Below, one piece after another: positions 48,698 through 57,890 of a stretch of 64,000 bases of DNA. Both the position numbers and the translations under genes were made by a program. The stretch spans positions 62,001 to 126,000 of the forward strand of contig JAAMEZ010000010.1 of NCBI GenBank assembly GCA_013322215.1, written 5' to 3'. Source of the DNA: Martinezella rhizogenes (lineage in GTDB: Bacteria > Pseudomonadota > Alphaproteobacteria > Rhizobiales > Rhizobiaceae). How positions within the stretch are numbered: position 1 is the first letter of the stretch; the number at the start of each line of letters is the position of its first letter. The notes beneath the pieces are model-generated. The model was not told the DNA's origin. It ran no database searches and saw nothing but the letters and a program-made list of their open reading frames with translations.

Positions 48698-48740
48698 GTT
48701 TACACTCTGGTCGCTTTATCACAAAAGTTTGAGAATAGAG

Positions 48741-49625
48741 TCAAGATTTCGCCGCGATCTCCCCGGCGAGATCGAGCCAGGCACGACCGGCATGCGACAG
48801 ATAACCGCCGCGCCGCCAGATCCAGGCCATGTGCCATTCCATTCCCGGCTCGACAACAAGGGCGTGATGGATGCCCGGACGCTGGCGCTGTTCGGCAATC
48901 AGCCGCGGCAGGAAGCCGAGCCCGAGCCCCGCGGCGACGAGCTCGACGATGAAATTGATCTGGCTCGAGCGGGCGGCAATATCAGGGGCAAAGCCGGCAG
49001 CGCGACAGGCTTCGAGAATAATGCCGTTCAGCGCGAAACCGGTTTCGAACAGGAGGAAGGGATTGCCCTTGAGTGCCGCCAGCGGCACCTGCGCATGCCC
49101 GGCAAGCGGATGGGATGACGGCAGGAGGACATGCATGGGCTCGCACCGTACGCTCTGCCACTCGAAGGCTTCGAGTGTGGGCAGGAGCGAGGCGCCGAGA
49201 TCGACCTCGTCAGCCAGCACCATTTCCTCGAGCCGTTTTGCCCCCTGCTCCACCAGCCTGATCTCGATGCCGGGGTAGCGGTTGCGGAAGACGGCGAAGA
49301 CCGGGGCGAACAGCGCATCATTGCCGATCGGCGGCAGGCCGAGACGCAAGGTGCCGCGCGTGAGGCCGCGCAGCTCGGACAATTCGGCGAGAAGGTCGTC
49401 GCGCCCCGCAAGGATCGTTATCGCCCGACGATAAACCACCTCACCGGCATCCGTCAGTGTCGTGCGGTGACCGATCCGATTGAGCAAAGGCACGCCGAAC
49501 TCGTCTTCAAGCTGGCGAACCGACTTGCTGACGGCGGATTGCGTCGTGAACACCACCTTGGCGGCTTCCGAAAAGCCGCCCTGGCGCACCACCTCGACAA
49601 AGGCTCTGAGTGTCCGAAGTTCCAT
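48741..49625 (-). CDS. LysR-family regulator, divergent from cidA/cidB
   Basis: The protein has 294 residues. The N-terminal helix-turn-helix is typical LysR: LRTLRAFVEVVRQGGFSEAA and TTQSAVSKSVRQLEDEFGVP. An effector domain follows, with LRLGLPPIGNDALFAPVFAV. It is transcribed away from a cidA/cidB (lrgAB) pair, the usual arrangement for CidR-type activators that respond to acetate or overflow metabolism. The 100-bp gap holds a perfect palindrome ATTTCATGAAAT at 49647-49658 that may be its binding site. Confidence 0.9.
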   Translation of the reverse strand: MELRTLRAFVEVVRQGGFSEAAKVVFTTQSAVSKSVRQLEDEFGVPLLNRIGHRTTLTDAGEVVYRRAITILAGRDDLLAELSELRGLTRGTLRLGLPPIGNDALFAPVFAVFRNRYPGIEIRLVEQGAKRLEEMVLADEVDLGASLLPTLEAFEWQSVRCEPMHVLLPSSHPLAGHAQVPLAALKGNPFLLFETGFALNGIILEACRAAGFAPDIAARSSQINFIVELVAAGLGLGFLPRLIAEQRQRPGIHHALVVEPGMEWHMAWIWRRGGYLSHAGRAWLDLAGEIAAKS

Positions 49626-49725
49626 AGCTATTCCATACAGGACTGGATTTCATGAAATCAATTCATTTTGCTCATGGAGCGGAAAGGCTTATTTTCAGGC
49701 CAACAGATTTCCCTTGAGTTTTTCC

Positions 49726-50133
49726 ATGCGTATCGAACTACAGAACCATCCGACGCTGGGCCGGCTCGCCCAGATCCTGCTGCTGCTCGCTTTCTGGCAG
49801 GCAGGCGAAATCATCGTGCGCCTTGCGCATCTACCAATCCCAGGAGCCATCGCGGGCATGCTTTTGGTGCTGGCGCTGTTTGCGAGCGGCAAGGTCAAGC
49901 TGGCGAGCATGAAGCGTGGCGCAGAATGGTTTCTCGCCGAAATGCTGCTGTTCTTCGTGCCGGCGGTGCTGGCTTTGCTCGATCATGGCGAATTCGTCGG
50001 CATTGTCGGGCTGAAGGTGCTTGCAGTGATCTTCGCCGGCACCGTGATCGTCATGGGCGTGACCGCCATCGCCATCGATATCGGCTACCGCCTGATGATG
50101 CGCCAGGGAGCGCCCAACCATGCCCACGATTGA
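49726..50133 (+). CDS. CidA/LrgA-family membrane protein
   Basis: The protein has 135 residues with four hydrophobic spans and no soluble domain. Family features are LAFWQAGEIIVRLAHLPIPGAIAGMLLVLAL (the PG-x-x-x-G-M element; quoted in part as LPIPGAIAGMLL) and AEMLLFFVPAVLALLDH. CidA/LrgA proteins are holin-like and, with their B partner, influence murein hydrolase activity or transport of pyruvate and related acids. It overlaps the next gene by 14 bp, so the two subunits are coupled. Confidence 0.88.
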   Translation: MRIELQNHPTLGRLAQILLLLAFWQAGEIIVRLAHLPIPGAIAGMLLVLALFASGKVKLASMKRGAEWFLAEMLLFFVPAVLALLDHGEFVGIVGLKVLAVIFAGTVIVMGVTAIAIDIGYRLMMRQGAPNHAHD

Positions 50134-50818
50134 AACTGCGGCATCAGGCCTGTTCTGGCCGCTGGCGACGGTCGGCCTCTATTACATATCAAAGGCGCTC
50201 TATCGGCGCCGGCCATCACTCTGGCTGTCGCCGCTGGTCGCGGTGCCGGCGGTGCTGATCGCCATCGCACTCCTGCTGCATGCAAACTATCAGGACTACA
50301 TGCATGACAGCCGCTGGCTGCTTGCCCTGCTCGGGCCTGCGACCGTCGCCTTTGCCGTGCCGATTTACGAACAGCGCGACCTCATCAGGCGCTATTGGCC
50401 AGTTCTATTGTTCGGCGTGACGGCCGGCAGCACGACAGCCATGGTTTCGGCCTGGGGGTTGGCCAGCCTGCTTGGCCTCGACGAGAGCCTGCGGCTCAGC
50501 CTGATGCCGCGCTCGATCAGCACGCCGTTTGCCATGGTGGTTTCGGGAGATATCGGCGGCGTACCCAACCTGACGGCCGTCTTCGTCGTCATCACCGGCC
50601 TGTTCGGCGCCGTCGTCGGCCAGACCTTGTTGCGGCTGCTGCCGCTGCGATCGGGCATGGCGCGCGGCGCGCTTTACGGCATGGGAGCGCATGGCATCGG
50701 CGTTGCCAAGGCGCATGAAATCGGCCGCGAGGAAGGGTCGATCGCCGGTCTCGTCATGGTGCTTGTGGGAATGACGAACGTACTGGCGGCGCCGCTGATT
50801 GCCTGGCTCATGCATTGA
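50120..50818 (+). CDS. CidB/LrgB-family membrane protein
   Basis: The protein has 232 residues with several spans. The LrgB signature is visible: SLMPRSISTPFAMVVSGDIG, GVPNLTAVFVVITGLFG, and GMGAHGIGVAKAHEIGREEG near the C-terminus. It is the partner of the CidA-like protein, with which it overlaps, and probably forms a membrane complex. A strong bidirectional hairpin follows the stop. Confidence 0.92.
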   Translation: MPTIETAASGLFWPLATVGLYYISKALYRRRPSLWLSPLVAVPAVLIAIALLLHANYQDYMHDSRWLLALLGPATVAFAVPIYEQRDLIRRYWPVLLFGVTAGSTTAMVSAWGLASLLGLDESLRLSLMPRSISTPFAMVVSGDIGGVPNLTAVFVVITGLFGAVVGQTLLRLLPLRSGMARGALYGMGAHGIGVAKAHEIGREEGSIAGLVMVLVGMTNVLAAPLIAWLMH

Positions 50819-50829
50819 GCCAGAACGAA

Positions 50830-50861
50830 AAAGGCCGCGGCGCTTTCATGCCGCGGCCTTT
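50830..50861. terminator. Bidirectional terminator between cidB and the MFS gene
   Basis: A perfect 11-bp stem, AAAGGCCGCGG / CCGCGGCCTTT, has a 10-base loop. A/T bases at the stem ends give short U-runs in both directions. It serves the convergent cidB-like and MFS genes. Confidence 0.8.
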
Positions 50862-50880
50862 CGATCTCAAAAGCTGACTA

Positions 50881-52218
50881 TCAGTTGTCCCGCGTTTCCA
50901 GCGTCTTGCTGAAGAAGATCGCGACCAGCGTGCAGACGACGCCCGACAGCAGATAGAGGCTGGTATAGACGAGGCCGAACTGGCTGGAGAGGGCAAGCGC
51001 CACGAAGGGCGCAAAACCGGCACCGATCAGCCAGGACAGATCCGACACGAGGGCCGAGCCGCTATAGCGATAGTTCTGGCTGAAGCGCGACGCGCTGGCG
51101 CCGGCCGCCTGACCGAAGGAGAGGCCGAGCAGCGTGAAGCCGAGAACCACGTAGATATGGCGGCCGGTGGCCCCGCCATCAAGCAGCCAGGGAGCCACGA
51201 AGGCGAAGCAGGCGATCAGCACCGCACCGATGGCGAGCTGATTGCGGCGGCCGATCCTATCGGCGAGCATACCCGAACAGATGATGGCGAGAATGCCGCA
51301 GATCGCGCCGAGAAACTCCATCAGCAGGAACGAACCAGGGCTCTGCTCGCTGTAGAGCGTGACCCAGCCGAGCGGGAAGACCGTGACCAGATGGAAGGTC
51401 GCAAAGCTTGCGAGCGGCACGAAAGCGCCGATCAGCACGTCGCGGCCATGGACGCGCAACAGCTCCGTCATCTTCACGGGTTCAAGCTCGTGGCGTTCCA
51501 GCAGCGTGCCGAACTCCTCGGTGGCGACCAGACGCAGACGGGCAAAGAGCGCGACGACGTTGACCGCGAAGGCGCAGAAGAACGGGTAGCGCCAGCCCCA
51601 ATCCAGGAAGTCAGCCGTCGTGAGGCTCGTGACGAAATAGGCGAACAGGGCGCTTGCCAGCATGAAGCCGATCGGGGCGCCGAGCTGCGGTATCATCGCA
51701 TACCAGCCGCGGTGGTTCGTCGGAGCATTGAGCGCGAGAAGCGAAGCGAGACCATCCCAGGCACCGCCGAGCGCAAGACCCTGACCGATGCGGAAGAACG
51801 CGAGCAGGACGATCGCATAGGCGCCGACTTCGGAATAACCGGGCAGGAAGCTCATGGACGCCGTGGAACCGCCGAGCAGGAACAGCGCGATCGTCAGCTT
51901 GACGCCACGGCCATAGGCGCGGTCGATCGCCATGAAGATGAACGAGCCGATCGGGCGCGCAATGAAGGCAAGCGAGAAAACCAGGAAAGAAAGCAGCGTG
52001 CCATGCAGCGGATCGGCGAAGGGGAAGATCAACTTCGGGAAGACCAGAACGGATGCGATGGCATAGACGAAGAAATCGAAGAATTCGGACGTGCGACCGA
52101 TGATCACGCCGATGGCAATATTGCCGGGGGCTACGGAGCCGCCTGCATGCATGCTGCGGGCATCGCTCTCCAGAGTAGAAGATTTGGGGTTCAGTGATTC
52201 ATGCGTAACGCTGACCAT
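50881..52218 (-). CDS. MFS symporter, metabolite:H+ symporter (MHS) type
   Basis: The protein has 445 residues and twelve spans. MHS-family features include IIGRTSEFFDFFVYAIASVL, FIARPIGSFIFMAIDRAYGR (the loop 2-3 motif region) and IGQGLALGGAWDGLASLLAL. Relatives carry dicarboxylates, citrate, shikimate, proline or betaine; the substrate here is not determined. Odd for the family, the usual GE in the GGE.GGA motif reads GGAWDG. A perfect inverted repeat lies 23 bp upstream of the start and may be its operator. Confidence 0.87.
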   Translation of the reverse strand: MVSVTHESLNPKSSTLESDARSMHAGGSVAPGNIAIGVIIGRTSEFFDFFVYAIASVLVFPKLIFPFADPLHGTLLSFLVFSLAFIARPIGSFIFMAIDRAYGRGVKLTIALFLLGGSTASMSFLPGYSEVGAYAIVLLAFFRIGQGLALGGAWDGLASLLALNAPTNHRGWYAMIPQLGAPIGFMLASALFAYFVTSLTTADFLDWGWRYPFFCAFAVNVVALFARLRLVATEEFGTLLERHELEPVKMTELLRVHGRDVLIGAFVPLASFATFHLVTVFPLGWVTLYSEQSPGSFLLMEFLGAICGILAIICSGMLADRIGRRNQLAIGAVLIACFAFVAPWLLDGGATGRHIYVVLGFTLLGLSFGQAAGASASRFSQNYRYSGSALVSDLSWLIGAGFAPFVALALSSQFGLVYTSLYLLSGVVCTLVAIFFSKTLETRDN

Positions 52219-52240
52219 GCGCGGGAGCCTCCCTCTCCGA

Positions 52241-52266
52241 GCACGAATTCCTCCACGAATTCGTGC
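52241..52266. promoter_or_regulatory. Perfect inverted repeat upstream of the MFS gene
   Basis: GCACGAATTC, CTCCAC, GAATTCGTGC is a perfect 10-bp inverted repeat, and its right part alone, CACGAATTCGTG, is a 12-bp palindrome. It lies just ahead of the MFS start codon on the minus strand. It could be a repressor site or a leader hairpin; no T-run follows. Confidence 0.5.
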
Positions 52267-52611
52267 ATAATGAAAATGTCGATCAAACGTGCGAACATAT
52301 CAAGTATCGAGCATGAAATAATTCGCAAATTAGCGATCAAATCGGGTCATTTCCGTCTTTGACGCCACATTTCAGATCAGACAGGAACCGCCGCCGATAG
52401 CCATTTGTTCCGATCCAGGTATATTGGCGGCGATAAAAGCGAATGGCCTCGTGGAAAACCTTCTGGATTTCTGAGGGTTTTCCCGATACGTGGGACAGCA
52501 TTCCATACCGCAATGCACTCAAGCTTGCTGCGGTGCGACGAAACACCTCATATCGTTCATGACCGCCGTCCTTTAGTCGCGGTAGGGTCGAAACAAAAAG
52601 AGCTTTAAGAC
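52267..52611. other. Intergenic region ahead of cyoA
   Basis: This is about 345 bp of lower-GC DNA between the MFS upstream palindrome and cyoA. It should contain the cyo promoter, but no convincing sigma-70 pair, FNR box or other site could be fixed by eye. A 93-codon open frame on the minus strand (52337-52618, TTG start overlapping the cyoA start) has no recognisable family or ribosome site and is not called as a gene. Confidence 0.5.
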
Positions 52612-53730
52612 GTGCCAAGACTATCGAAGATTTTCAGCCGTTTATCCGTCATCCCGTTGTTTTTGCTGCTGTCAGGTTGCAATCTGGTGGTGATGGCTCC
52701 CTCCGGCGATATCGCCATGCAGCAACGGGACCTCATCATCGTCTCGGTCGTGCTGATGCTGATCATCATCATCCCGGTGATCTTCCTGACGCTGTTCTTC
52801 GCCTGGAAATACCGCCAGTCGAACAAAGAGGCGACCTACGAGCCGGAGTGGCATCATTCGACGCGTCTGGAGCTGGTCATCTGGTCCGCTCCGCTTGCCA
52901 TCATCATCGCGCTCGGCGCGGTGACCTGGATCAGCACCCATCAGCTCGACCCCTACCGGCCGCTCGACCGCATCGCCGCAGACAAGCCGCTCGCCGCTGA
53001 CGTGAAGCCGCTGACGGTGGAAGTGGTCGCACTCGACTGGAAATGGCTCTTCTTCTATCCGGAATACGGCGTCGCTACCGTCAACGAGATGGCCGCTCCG
53101 GTCGACCGCCCGATCAACTTCAAGATCACGTCCTCCTCGGTGATGAACTCCTTCTTCATCCCCGCACTGGCCGGCCAGATCTACGCGATGCCGGGCATGG
53201 AGACGAAGCTGCACGCCGTCATCAACCATCCCGGCGAATTCCAGGGCCTGTCGGCCAATTATAGCGGCGCCGGCTTCTCGAACATGCGCTTCAAGTTCCA
53301 CGGTTTGGATCAGGCCGGTTTCGATCAATGGGTCCAGAAGGCGAAGAGCCAGGGCACCGCGCTCGGCCGCCAGGAATACCTGGCACTTGCCAAGCCGAGC
53401 GAACGCAATCCCGTGCAGTATTTCAATGCCGTCGACGACGGGCTCTACAACGCCATCCTCAACATGTGCGCCGATCCGAGCAAGATGTGCATGAGCGAGA
53501 TGATGCATATCGATGCCAAGGGCGGCGGCGGCAAGGAAAGCCACGAAAACCGCGAACGCCTGATCTATGACAACCGCGATGGCGCCGGAGCCGAGGTCAC
53601 GCCGATCAAGGCCGATGGCGGCGCCGCCCAAACCATGCAGCATGGAGACAACTCGATGCAGGGCATGGATATGGGCAACGGCTCTTCTTCCGATTCGTCG
53701 ACCGGTTCGGCGCAGCATCAGGGTCACTGA
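52612..53730 (+). CDS. cyoA: Quinol oxidase subunit II
   Basis: The protein has 372 residues. The start is GTG at 52612: a TAA lies directly upstream in frame, and the lipoprotein signal SVIPLFLLLSGCNLVVMAPS (lipobox LSGC) begins at once. Two membrane spans follow (LMLIIIIPVIFLTLFFAWKY; LVIWSAPLAIIIALGAVTWI), then the cupredoxin-like domain with VVALDWKWLFFYPEYGVATV and FFIPALAGQIYAMPGM. The CuA ligands of cytochrome c oxidases are absent, as expected for a quinol oxidase. The C-terminus carries an unusual Met/His/Ser-rich tail (MQHGDNSMQGMDMGN and HQGH). Confidence 0.95.
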   Translation: MPRLSKIFSRLSVIPLFLLLSGCNLVVMAPSGDIAMQQRDLIIVSVVLMLIIIIPVIFLTLFFAWKYRQSNKEATYEPEWHHSTRLELVIWSAPLAIIIALGAVTWISTHQLDPYRPLDRIAADKPLAADVKPLTVEVVALDWKWLFFYPEYGVATVNEMAAPVDRPINFKITSSSVMNSFFIPALAGQIYAMPGMETKLHAVINHPGEFQGLSANYSGAGFSNMRFKFHGLDQAGFDQWVQKAKSQGTALGRQEYLALAKPSERNPVQYFNAVDDGLYNAILNMCADPSKMCMSEMMHIDAKGGGGKESHENRERLIYDNRDGAGAEVTPIKADGGAAQTMQHGDNSMQGMDMGNGSSSDSSTGSAQHQGH

Positions 53731-53777
53731 TCCGGTGCGCTCAATAACAAGACATTCATAAGGGACAGAGGCAATCC

Positions 53778-55781
53778 ATGTTTTCCAACCCGGACCTCTA
53801 TAAATTCATCTTCGGTCGGCTGACGCTCGACTCGATCCCGTATCACGAGCCGATCCTCGTCGTGACCTTCCTCGGTGTCGCGGTCGGCGGTATCGCCCTT
53901 CTCGGCCTGCTGACCTACTTCCGCCTGTGGGGCTACCTCTGGAAGGAATGGTTCACCAGCATCGATCACAAGAAGATCGGCATCATGTATGTCGTGCTGG
54001 CGCTGATCATGCTGCTGCGCGGCTTCTCCGACGCATTGCTGATGCGCCTGCAGCAGGCGATCGCCTTCAACGGCTCCGAGGGCTACCTGCCGCCGCATCA
54101 CTACGACCAGATCTTCACCGCCCATGGCGTCATCATGATCTTCTTCGTGGCGATGCCCTTCGTCACCGGCCTGATGAACCTCGTCGTGCCGTTGCAGATC
54201 GGCGCGCGCGACGTCTCCTTCCCCTTCCTTAACAACTTCTCGTTCTGGATGACGACGGCCGGCGCGATCGTCATCATGATCTCGCTGTTCATCGGCGAGT
54301 TCGCCAAGACCGGCTGGCTGGCCTACCCGCCGCTTTCCGGCATCGCCTACAGTCCCGACGTCGGCGTCGATTATTACATCTGGGGCCTGCAGGTCGCGGG
54401 TATCGGAACGACGCTTTCGGGCATCAACCTGATCGCCACGATCGTCAAGATGCGCGCGCCGGGCATGACCTTCATGAAGATGCCCGTCTTCACCTGGACG
54501 TCGCTCTGCACCAACATCCTGATCGTTGCCAGCTTCCCGATCCTGACCGCCACGCTCGCTCTGCTGACCCTCGACCGCTATGCCGGCACGAACTTCTTCA
54601 CGAACGACCTCGGCGGCAATCCGATGATGTATGTCAACCTCATCTGGATCTGGGGTCACCCGGAAGTCTACATCCTGATCCTGCCGGCCTTCGGCGTCTT
54701 TTCGGAAGTCGTCGCCACCTTCTGCGGCAAGCGCCTCTTCGGCTATGCCTCGATGGTTTACGCCACCTGCGTGATCATGATCCTCTCCTACCTCGTCTGG
54801 CTGCACCACTTCTTCACCATGGGCTCGGGCGCCAGCGTCAACTCCTTCTTCGGCATCACAACGATGATCATTTCGATCCCGACGGGTGCGAAGCTCTTCA
54901 ACTGGCTGTTCACGATGTATCACGGCCGCATCCGCTACGAGCCGCCGATGCTGTGGACCGTCGGCTTCATGGTGACCTTCACCATCGGCGGCATGACCGG
55001 CGTCATGCTTGCAGTTCCGCCGGCCGACTTCGTGCTGCACAACTCGCTGTTCCTGATCGCCCACTTCCATAACGTGATCATCGGCGGCGTGCTCTTCGGC
55101 ATGTTCGCAGGCGTCAACTACTGGTTCCCGAAGGCCTTCGGCTTCAAGCTCGATCCTTTCTGGGGCAAGATGAGCTTCTGGTTCTGGCAGATCGGCTTCT
55201 GGTTCGCCTTCATGCCGCTCTACATCCTCGGCCTGATGGGCGTCACCCGCCGCGTCAGCCAGTTCGACGATCCGTCGCTGCAGATCTGGTTCATCATCGC
55301 GGCCTTCGGCGCCGGCCTCATCGCCATCGGCATCGCCTGCTTCCTGATCCAGCTCGCCGTCAGCTTCATGAAGCGCGAAGAGCTTCGCGATCATACGGGC
55401 GATCCCTGGGGCGGCCGCACGCTGGAATGGTCCACCTCGTCGCCGCCGCCGGCCTACAACTTCGCCTTCACGCCGATCGTCTACGATCATGACGCGTGGT
55501 GGGACATGAAGAACCGCGGCTACGTCCGGCCGACCGAAGGCTTCATCCCGATCCACATGCCGAAGAACACCGGCACAGGCATCATCCTCGGCGTTCTCTC
55601 CATCGGCTTCGCATTCGGCATGATCTGGTACATGTGGTGGCTCGCCGCCATCACCTTCGTCGCGATGATCGTCATAACGATCGGCCATACCTTCAACTAC
55701 AAGCGCGATTACCACATCCCCGCCGACGAGGTCGTTAAGACCGAGAACGAGCGTACGAAGCAGCTCGCAGGACAGGTGTAA
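53778..55781 (+). CDS. cyoB: Quinol oxidase subunit I
   Basis: The protein has 667 residues and about fifteen spans. It is the haem-copper catalytic subunit, oxidising quinol and pumping protons. Metal ligands are visible: the low-spin haem His in [17 protein letters not shown], the CuB His in [16 protein letters not shown] with the cross-linked Tyr, the CuB pair in [10 protein letters not shown], and the two haem His in [16 protein letters not shown]. The N-terminal [20 protein letters not shown] and the [14 protein letters not shown] segment are typical of CyoB. It lies 47 bp after cyoA. Confidence 0.97.
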   Translation: MFSNPDLYKFIFGRLTLDSIPYHEPILVVTFLGVAVGGIALLGLLTYFRLWGYLWKEWFTSIDHKKIGIMYVVLALIMLLRGFSDALLMRLQQAIAFNGSEGYLPPHHYDQIFTAHGVIMIFFVAMPFVTGLMNLVVPLQIGARDVSFPFLNNFSFWMTTAGAIVIMISLFIGEFAKTGWLAYPPLSGIAYSPDVGVDYYIWGLQVAGIGTTLSGINLIATIVKMRAPGMTFMKMPVFTWTSLCTNILIVASFPILTATLALLTLDRYAGTNFFTNDLGGNPMMYVNLIWIWGHPEVYILILPAFGVFSEVVATFCGKRLFGYASMVYATCVIMILSYLVWLHHFFTMGSGASVNSFFGITTMIISIPTGAKLFNWLFTMYHGRIRYEPPMLWTVGFMVTFTIGGMTGVMLAVPPADFVLHNSLFLIAHFHNVIIGGVLFGMFAGVNYWFPKAFGFKLDPFWGKMSFWFWQIGFWFAFMPLYILGLMGVTRRVSQFDDPSLQIWFIIAAFGAGLIAIGIACFLIQLAVSFMKREELRDHTGDPWGGRTLEWSTSSPPPAYNFAFTPIVYDHDAWWDMKNRGYVRPTEGFIPIHMPKNTGTGIILGVLSIGFAFGMIWYMWWLAAITFVAMIVITIGHTFNYKRDYHIPADEVVKTENERTKQLAGQV

Positions 55782-55786
55782 GACTT

Positions 55787-56416
55787 ATGACCACCCAAAC
55801 CGCACACGCTCCCAAGGATGGCGAAACGCCCGCCTTCTACCTGACGGAAGAGCATCATCCGGAAGGCAGCACCATGCTGGGCTTCTGGATCTACATCATG
55901 AGCGACTGCCTGATCTTCGCAGTCCTCTTCGCGACCTTCGCCGTACTCGGCCATAGCTATGCGGCCGGCCCGTCGCCGGCCGACCTCTTCGAGCTGCCGC
56001 TCGTCGCCCTCAACACGGCGATGCTGCTCTTCTCCTCCATCACCTATGGCTTCGCCATGCTGGCGATGGAGAAGAACAACAAGTCGGGCACGCTGATGTG
56101 GCTGACGATCACCGGTATCTTCGGTGCTCTCTTCATCTTCTTCGAACTCTATGAGTTCTATCACCTGATCCTCGACGGCGCCGGTCCGCAGCGCAGCGCC
56201 TTCCTGTCCGCCTTCTTCACGCTGGTCGGCACGCACGGTCTGCACGTCACCACCGGTATCGTCTGGCTGATCACACTGATGGTGCAGGTCGGCCGCTACG
56301 GCCTGATCACGGAAAACAAGCGCCGCCTGATGTGCCTTTCGATGTTCTGGCACTTCCTCGACGTCGTCTGGATCGGCGTGTTTTCCCTCGTCTACCTCAT
56401 GGGAGTTCTCGGATGA
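55787..56416 (+). CDS. cyoC: Quinol oxidase subunit III
   Basis: The protein has 209 residues and five spans. Typical CyoC text includes [35 protein letters not shown], and [20 protein letters not shown] with the conserved His. It stabilises subunit I at the inner membrane. It starts five bases after cyoB, and its stop overlaps cyoD by four bases. Confidence 0.96.
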   Translation: MTTQTAHAPKDGETPAFYLTEEHHPEGSTMLGFWIYIMSDCLIFAVLFATFAVLGHSYAAGPSPADLFELPLVALNTAMLLFSSITYGFAMLAMEKNNKSGTLMWLTITGIFGALFIFFELYEFYHLILDGAGPQRSAFLSAFFTLVGTHGLHVTTGIVWLITLMVQVGRYGLITENKRRLMCLSMFWHFLDVVWIGVFSLVYLMGVLG

Positions 56417-56817
56417 GCTCGAACGCAAACCATTCGCATCATTCCGGCGACGCTCACGGCCACGATCACCATGGCGGCCACGAGGCTGCACACGGCACCT
56501 TCAAGAGCTACATGACGGGGTTCGTCCTCTCCGTCATCCTGACCGCCATTCCCTTCTGGCTGGTCATGGCCAAGGTGATCCCCGATCCGGCCGTCACCGG
56601 GGCGATCGTCATGATCCTCGGTGCGATCCAGATCGTCGTGCACATGATCTACTTCCTGCACATGAACACCCGCTCGGAAGGCGGCTGGAACATGATGGCG
56701 CTGATCTTCACCATCGTGATCGTCATCATCGCGCTGTCCGGCTCGCTCTGGGTCATGCATCACCTCAACGCGAACATGATGCCCATGTCGCCGGAGATGA
56801 TGCGCAACATGCCTTAA
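56413..56817 (+). CDS. cyoD: Quinol oxidase subunit IV
   Basis: The protein has 134 residues with three spans. The core reads [40 protein letters not shown] and a third span near the end, as in CyoD. The N-terminus is unusually rich in histidine ([20 protein letters not shown]), with nine His within about 20 residues, suggesting metal binding. ATG at 56413 overlaps the cyoC stop. A GC hairpin follows, so the cyo operon probably ends here. Confidence 0.94.
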   Translation: MSSNANHSHHSGDAHGHDHHGGHEAAHGTFKSYMTGFVLSVILTAIPFWLVMAKVIPDPAVTGAIVMILGAIQIVVHMIYFLHMNTRSEGGWNMMALIFTIVIVIIALSGSLWVMHHLNANMMPMSPEMMRNMP

Positions 56818-56825
56818 GACTGAGC

Positions 56826-56851
56826 GGCGGGCCTTCAGGCGAAGGCCCGCC
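56826..56851 (+). terminator. Hairpin after cyoD
   Basis: A perfect 11-bp stem, GGCGGGCCTTC / GAAGGCCCGCC, has an AGGC loop and is followed by CTCTT. The T-run is weak, so termination may be partial. It separates cyoABCD from the SURF1 gene. Confidence 0.65.
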
Positions 56852-57006
56852 CTCTTACCGGCGCAAACATTTCGCCGGATGCTGCGCAGCGCATGTCTGA
56901 GAATGCCAGGAGCCGCAGCCCAAGATTCCCGACGACGCGTGATCTTCAGCGAAGAGAATTGAACCTCCCGAAATCATGCGGCAGCGCCTCCCCGGAGACC
57001 AGCGCC

Positions 57007-57771
57007 ATGACCGACATTTCCTCGACTACATCGCAGAGCCGGCCGCGCTCGACGCTTACCCTTGTCATCTGGGTGTTGCTGCTTCTGCTTCTGACAGCCC
57101 TCCTCATCGGGCTCGGCACCTGGCAGGTGAAGCGGCTGCACTGGAAGCTGGATCTGATCGCCAGGGTCGATGCCCGCGTCCACGCACCAGCGATTCCGGC
57201 TCCCGGTGCCGCGCAGTGGGCCGATATCACGGCAGAAAACTCGGAATACAAGCATGTGCAGGCGAGCGGGACTTTCCTCAACGACAGGCAAGCGCAGGTC
57301 TATGCCTCGACCGCGCTCGGCGCGGGCTACTGGGTGCTGACGCCACTGAAGCTTGCAGACGGCACGATCATCATCGTCAATCGTGGCTTCGTGCCGACCG
57401 AAAAGCGCAATCCGTCGACGCGTGCCGAAGGCGAGATTGCTGGCGAAACCTCCGTGACCGGCCTGCTCAGGATCAACGAGCCCAAAGGCACGCTGCTGCG
57501 TTCGAACGTGCCGGCGGACGAGCGCTGGTATTCGCGCGACGTGACGGCGATTGCGGAAGCCCGCGGACTGCAGAACGTGGCGCCCTACTTCATCGATGCC
57601 GACGATACGAAAAATCCGGGCGGACTGCCCGTGGGAGGGCTGACACAGATCACCTTCCACAACAGCCATCTCGTCTATGCCATCACCTGGTATGGACTGG
57701 CCGCGATGACGTTCGGCATGGCTGGATATCTCGTCTACTCCGAACGGCGGCGGACCAAAGCGGCCCGCTGA
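57007..57771 (+). CDS. SURF1-family cytochrome oxidase assembly protein
   Basis: The protein has 254 residues. Two terminal membrane spans (TLVIWVLLLLLLTALLIGLG and the C-terminal YAITWYGLAAMTFGMAGYLV) enclose the periplasmic domain. Family motifs are LGTWQVKRLHWKLDLIARVD, GYWVLTPLKLADGTIIIVNR GFVP (quoted as VLTPLKLADGT) and PGGLPVGGLTQITFHNSHLV. It assists haem insertion into haem-copper oxidases. It lies 189 bp after cyoD; ATG at 57007 has CGGAGA upstream. The longer open frame has no better site. Confidence 0.92.
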   Translation: MTDISSTTSQSRPRSTLTLVIWVLLLLLLTALLIGLGTWQVKRLHWKLDLIARVDARVHAPAIPAPGAAQWADITAENSEYKHVQASGTFLNDRQAQVYASTALGAGYWVLTPLKLADGTIIIVNRGFVPTEKRNPSTRAEGEIAGETSVTGLLRINEPKGTLLRSNVPADERWYSRDVTAIAEARGLQNVAPYFIDADDTKNPGGLPVGGLTQITFHNSHLVYAITWYGLAAMTFGMAGYLVYSERRRTKAAR

Positions 57772-57780
57772 TCACCACCC

Positions 57781-57833
57781 TTTGCTTTCACGCAATTTCC
57801 GACGCGAAACCGCACTTTTGCGGAAACTGCTCT
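57781..57833. repeat. Mosaic intergenic palindrome, copy 5 (remnant)
   Basis: This is a short, diverged second module: CGCAATTTCCGACGCGAAA, CCGCAC, TTTTGCGGAAACTGCTCTG. It directly abuts an IS5-family end, so the insertion appears to have gone into or beside this repeat. Confidence 0.65.
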
Positions 57834-57890
57834 GAGGTCTATGGGAATTCATCTTGAATTGATGACGGCTGCGGCGAGATGGATGATGGC
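57834..57890 (-). mobile_element. IS5-family right-end remnant
   Basis: AGGTCTATGGGAATTCATCT resembles the terminal repeat of the IS remnant at 58187-58766. Read on the minus strand, the following bases encode IHLAAAVINSR and a stop, the conserved C-terminus of IS5/IS427-group transposases. About 55 bp are left. A closely similar stretch recurs at 58191-58247. Confidence 0.75.

Noticed and set aside
52337..52618. A 93-codon open frame on the minus strand ahead of cyoA
   Set aside because: It needs a TTG start that overlaps the cyoA start, has no ribosome site, no recognisable family, and occupies the region where the cyo promoter must be.
53724..55715. A 663-codon open frame antisense to cyoB
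   Set aside because: It is composed of Asp/Glu/His/Arg-rich low-complexity protein, as expected from the complement of a GC-rich membrane protein gene; cyoB itself is unambiguous.
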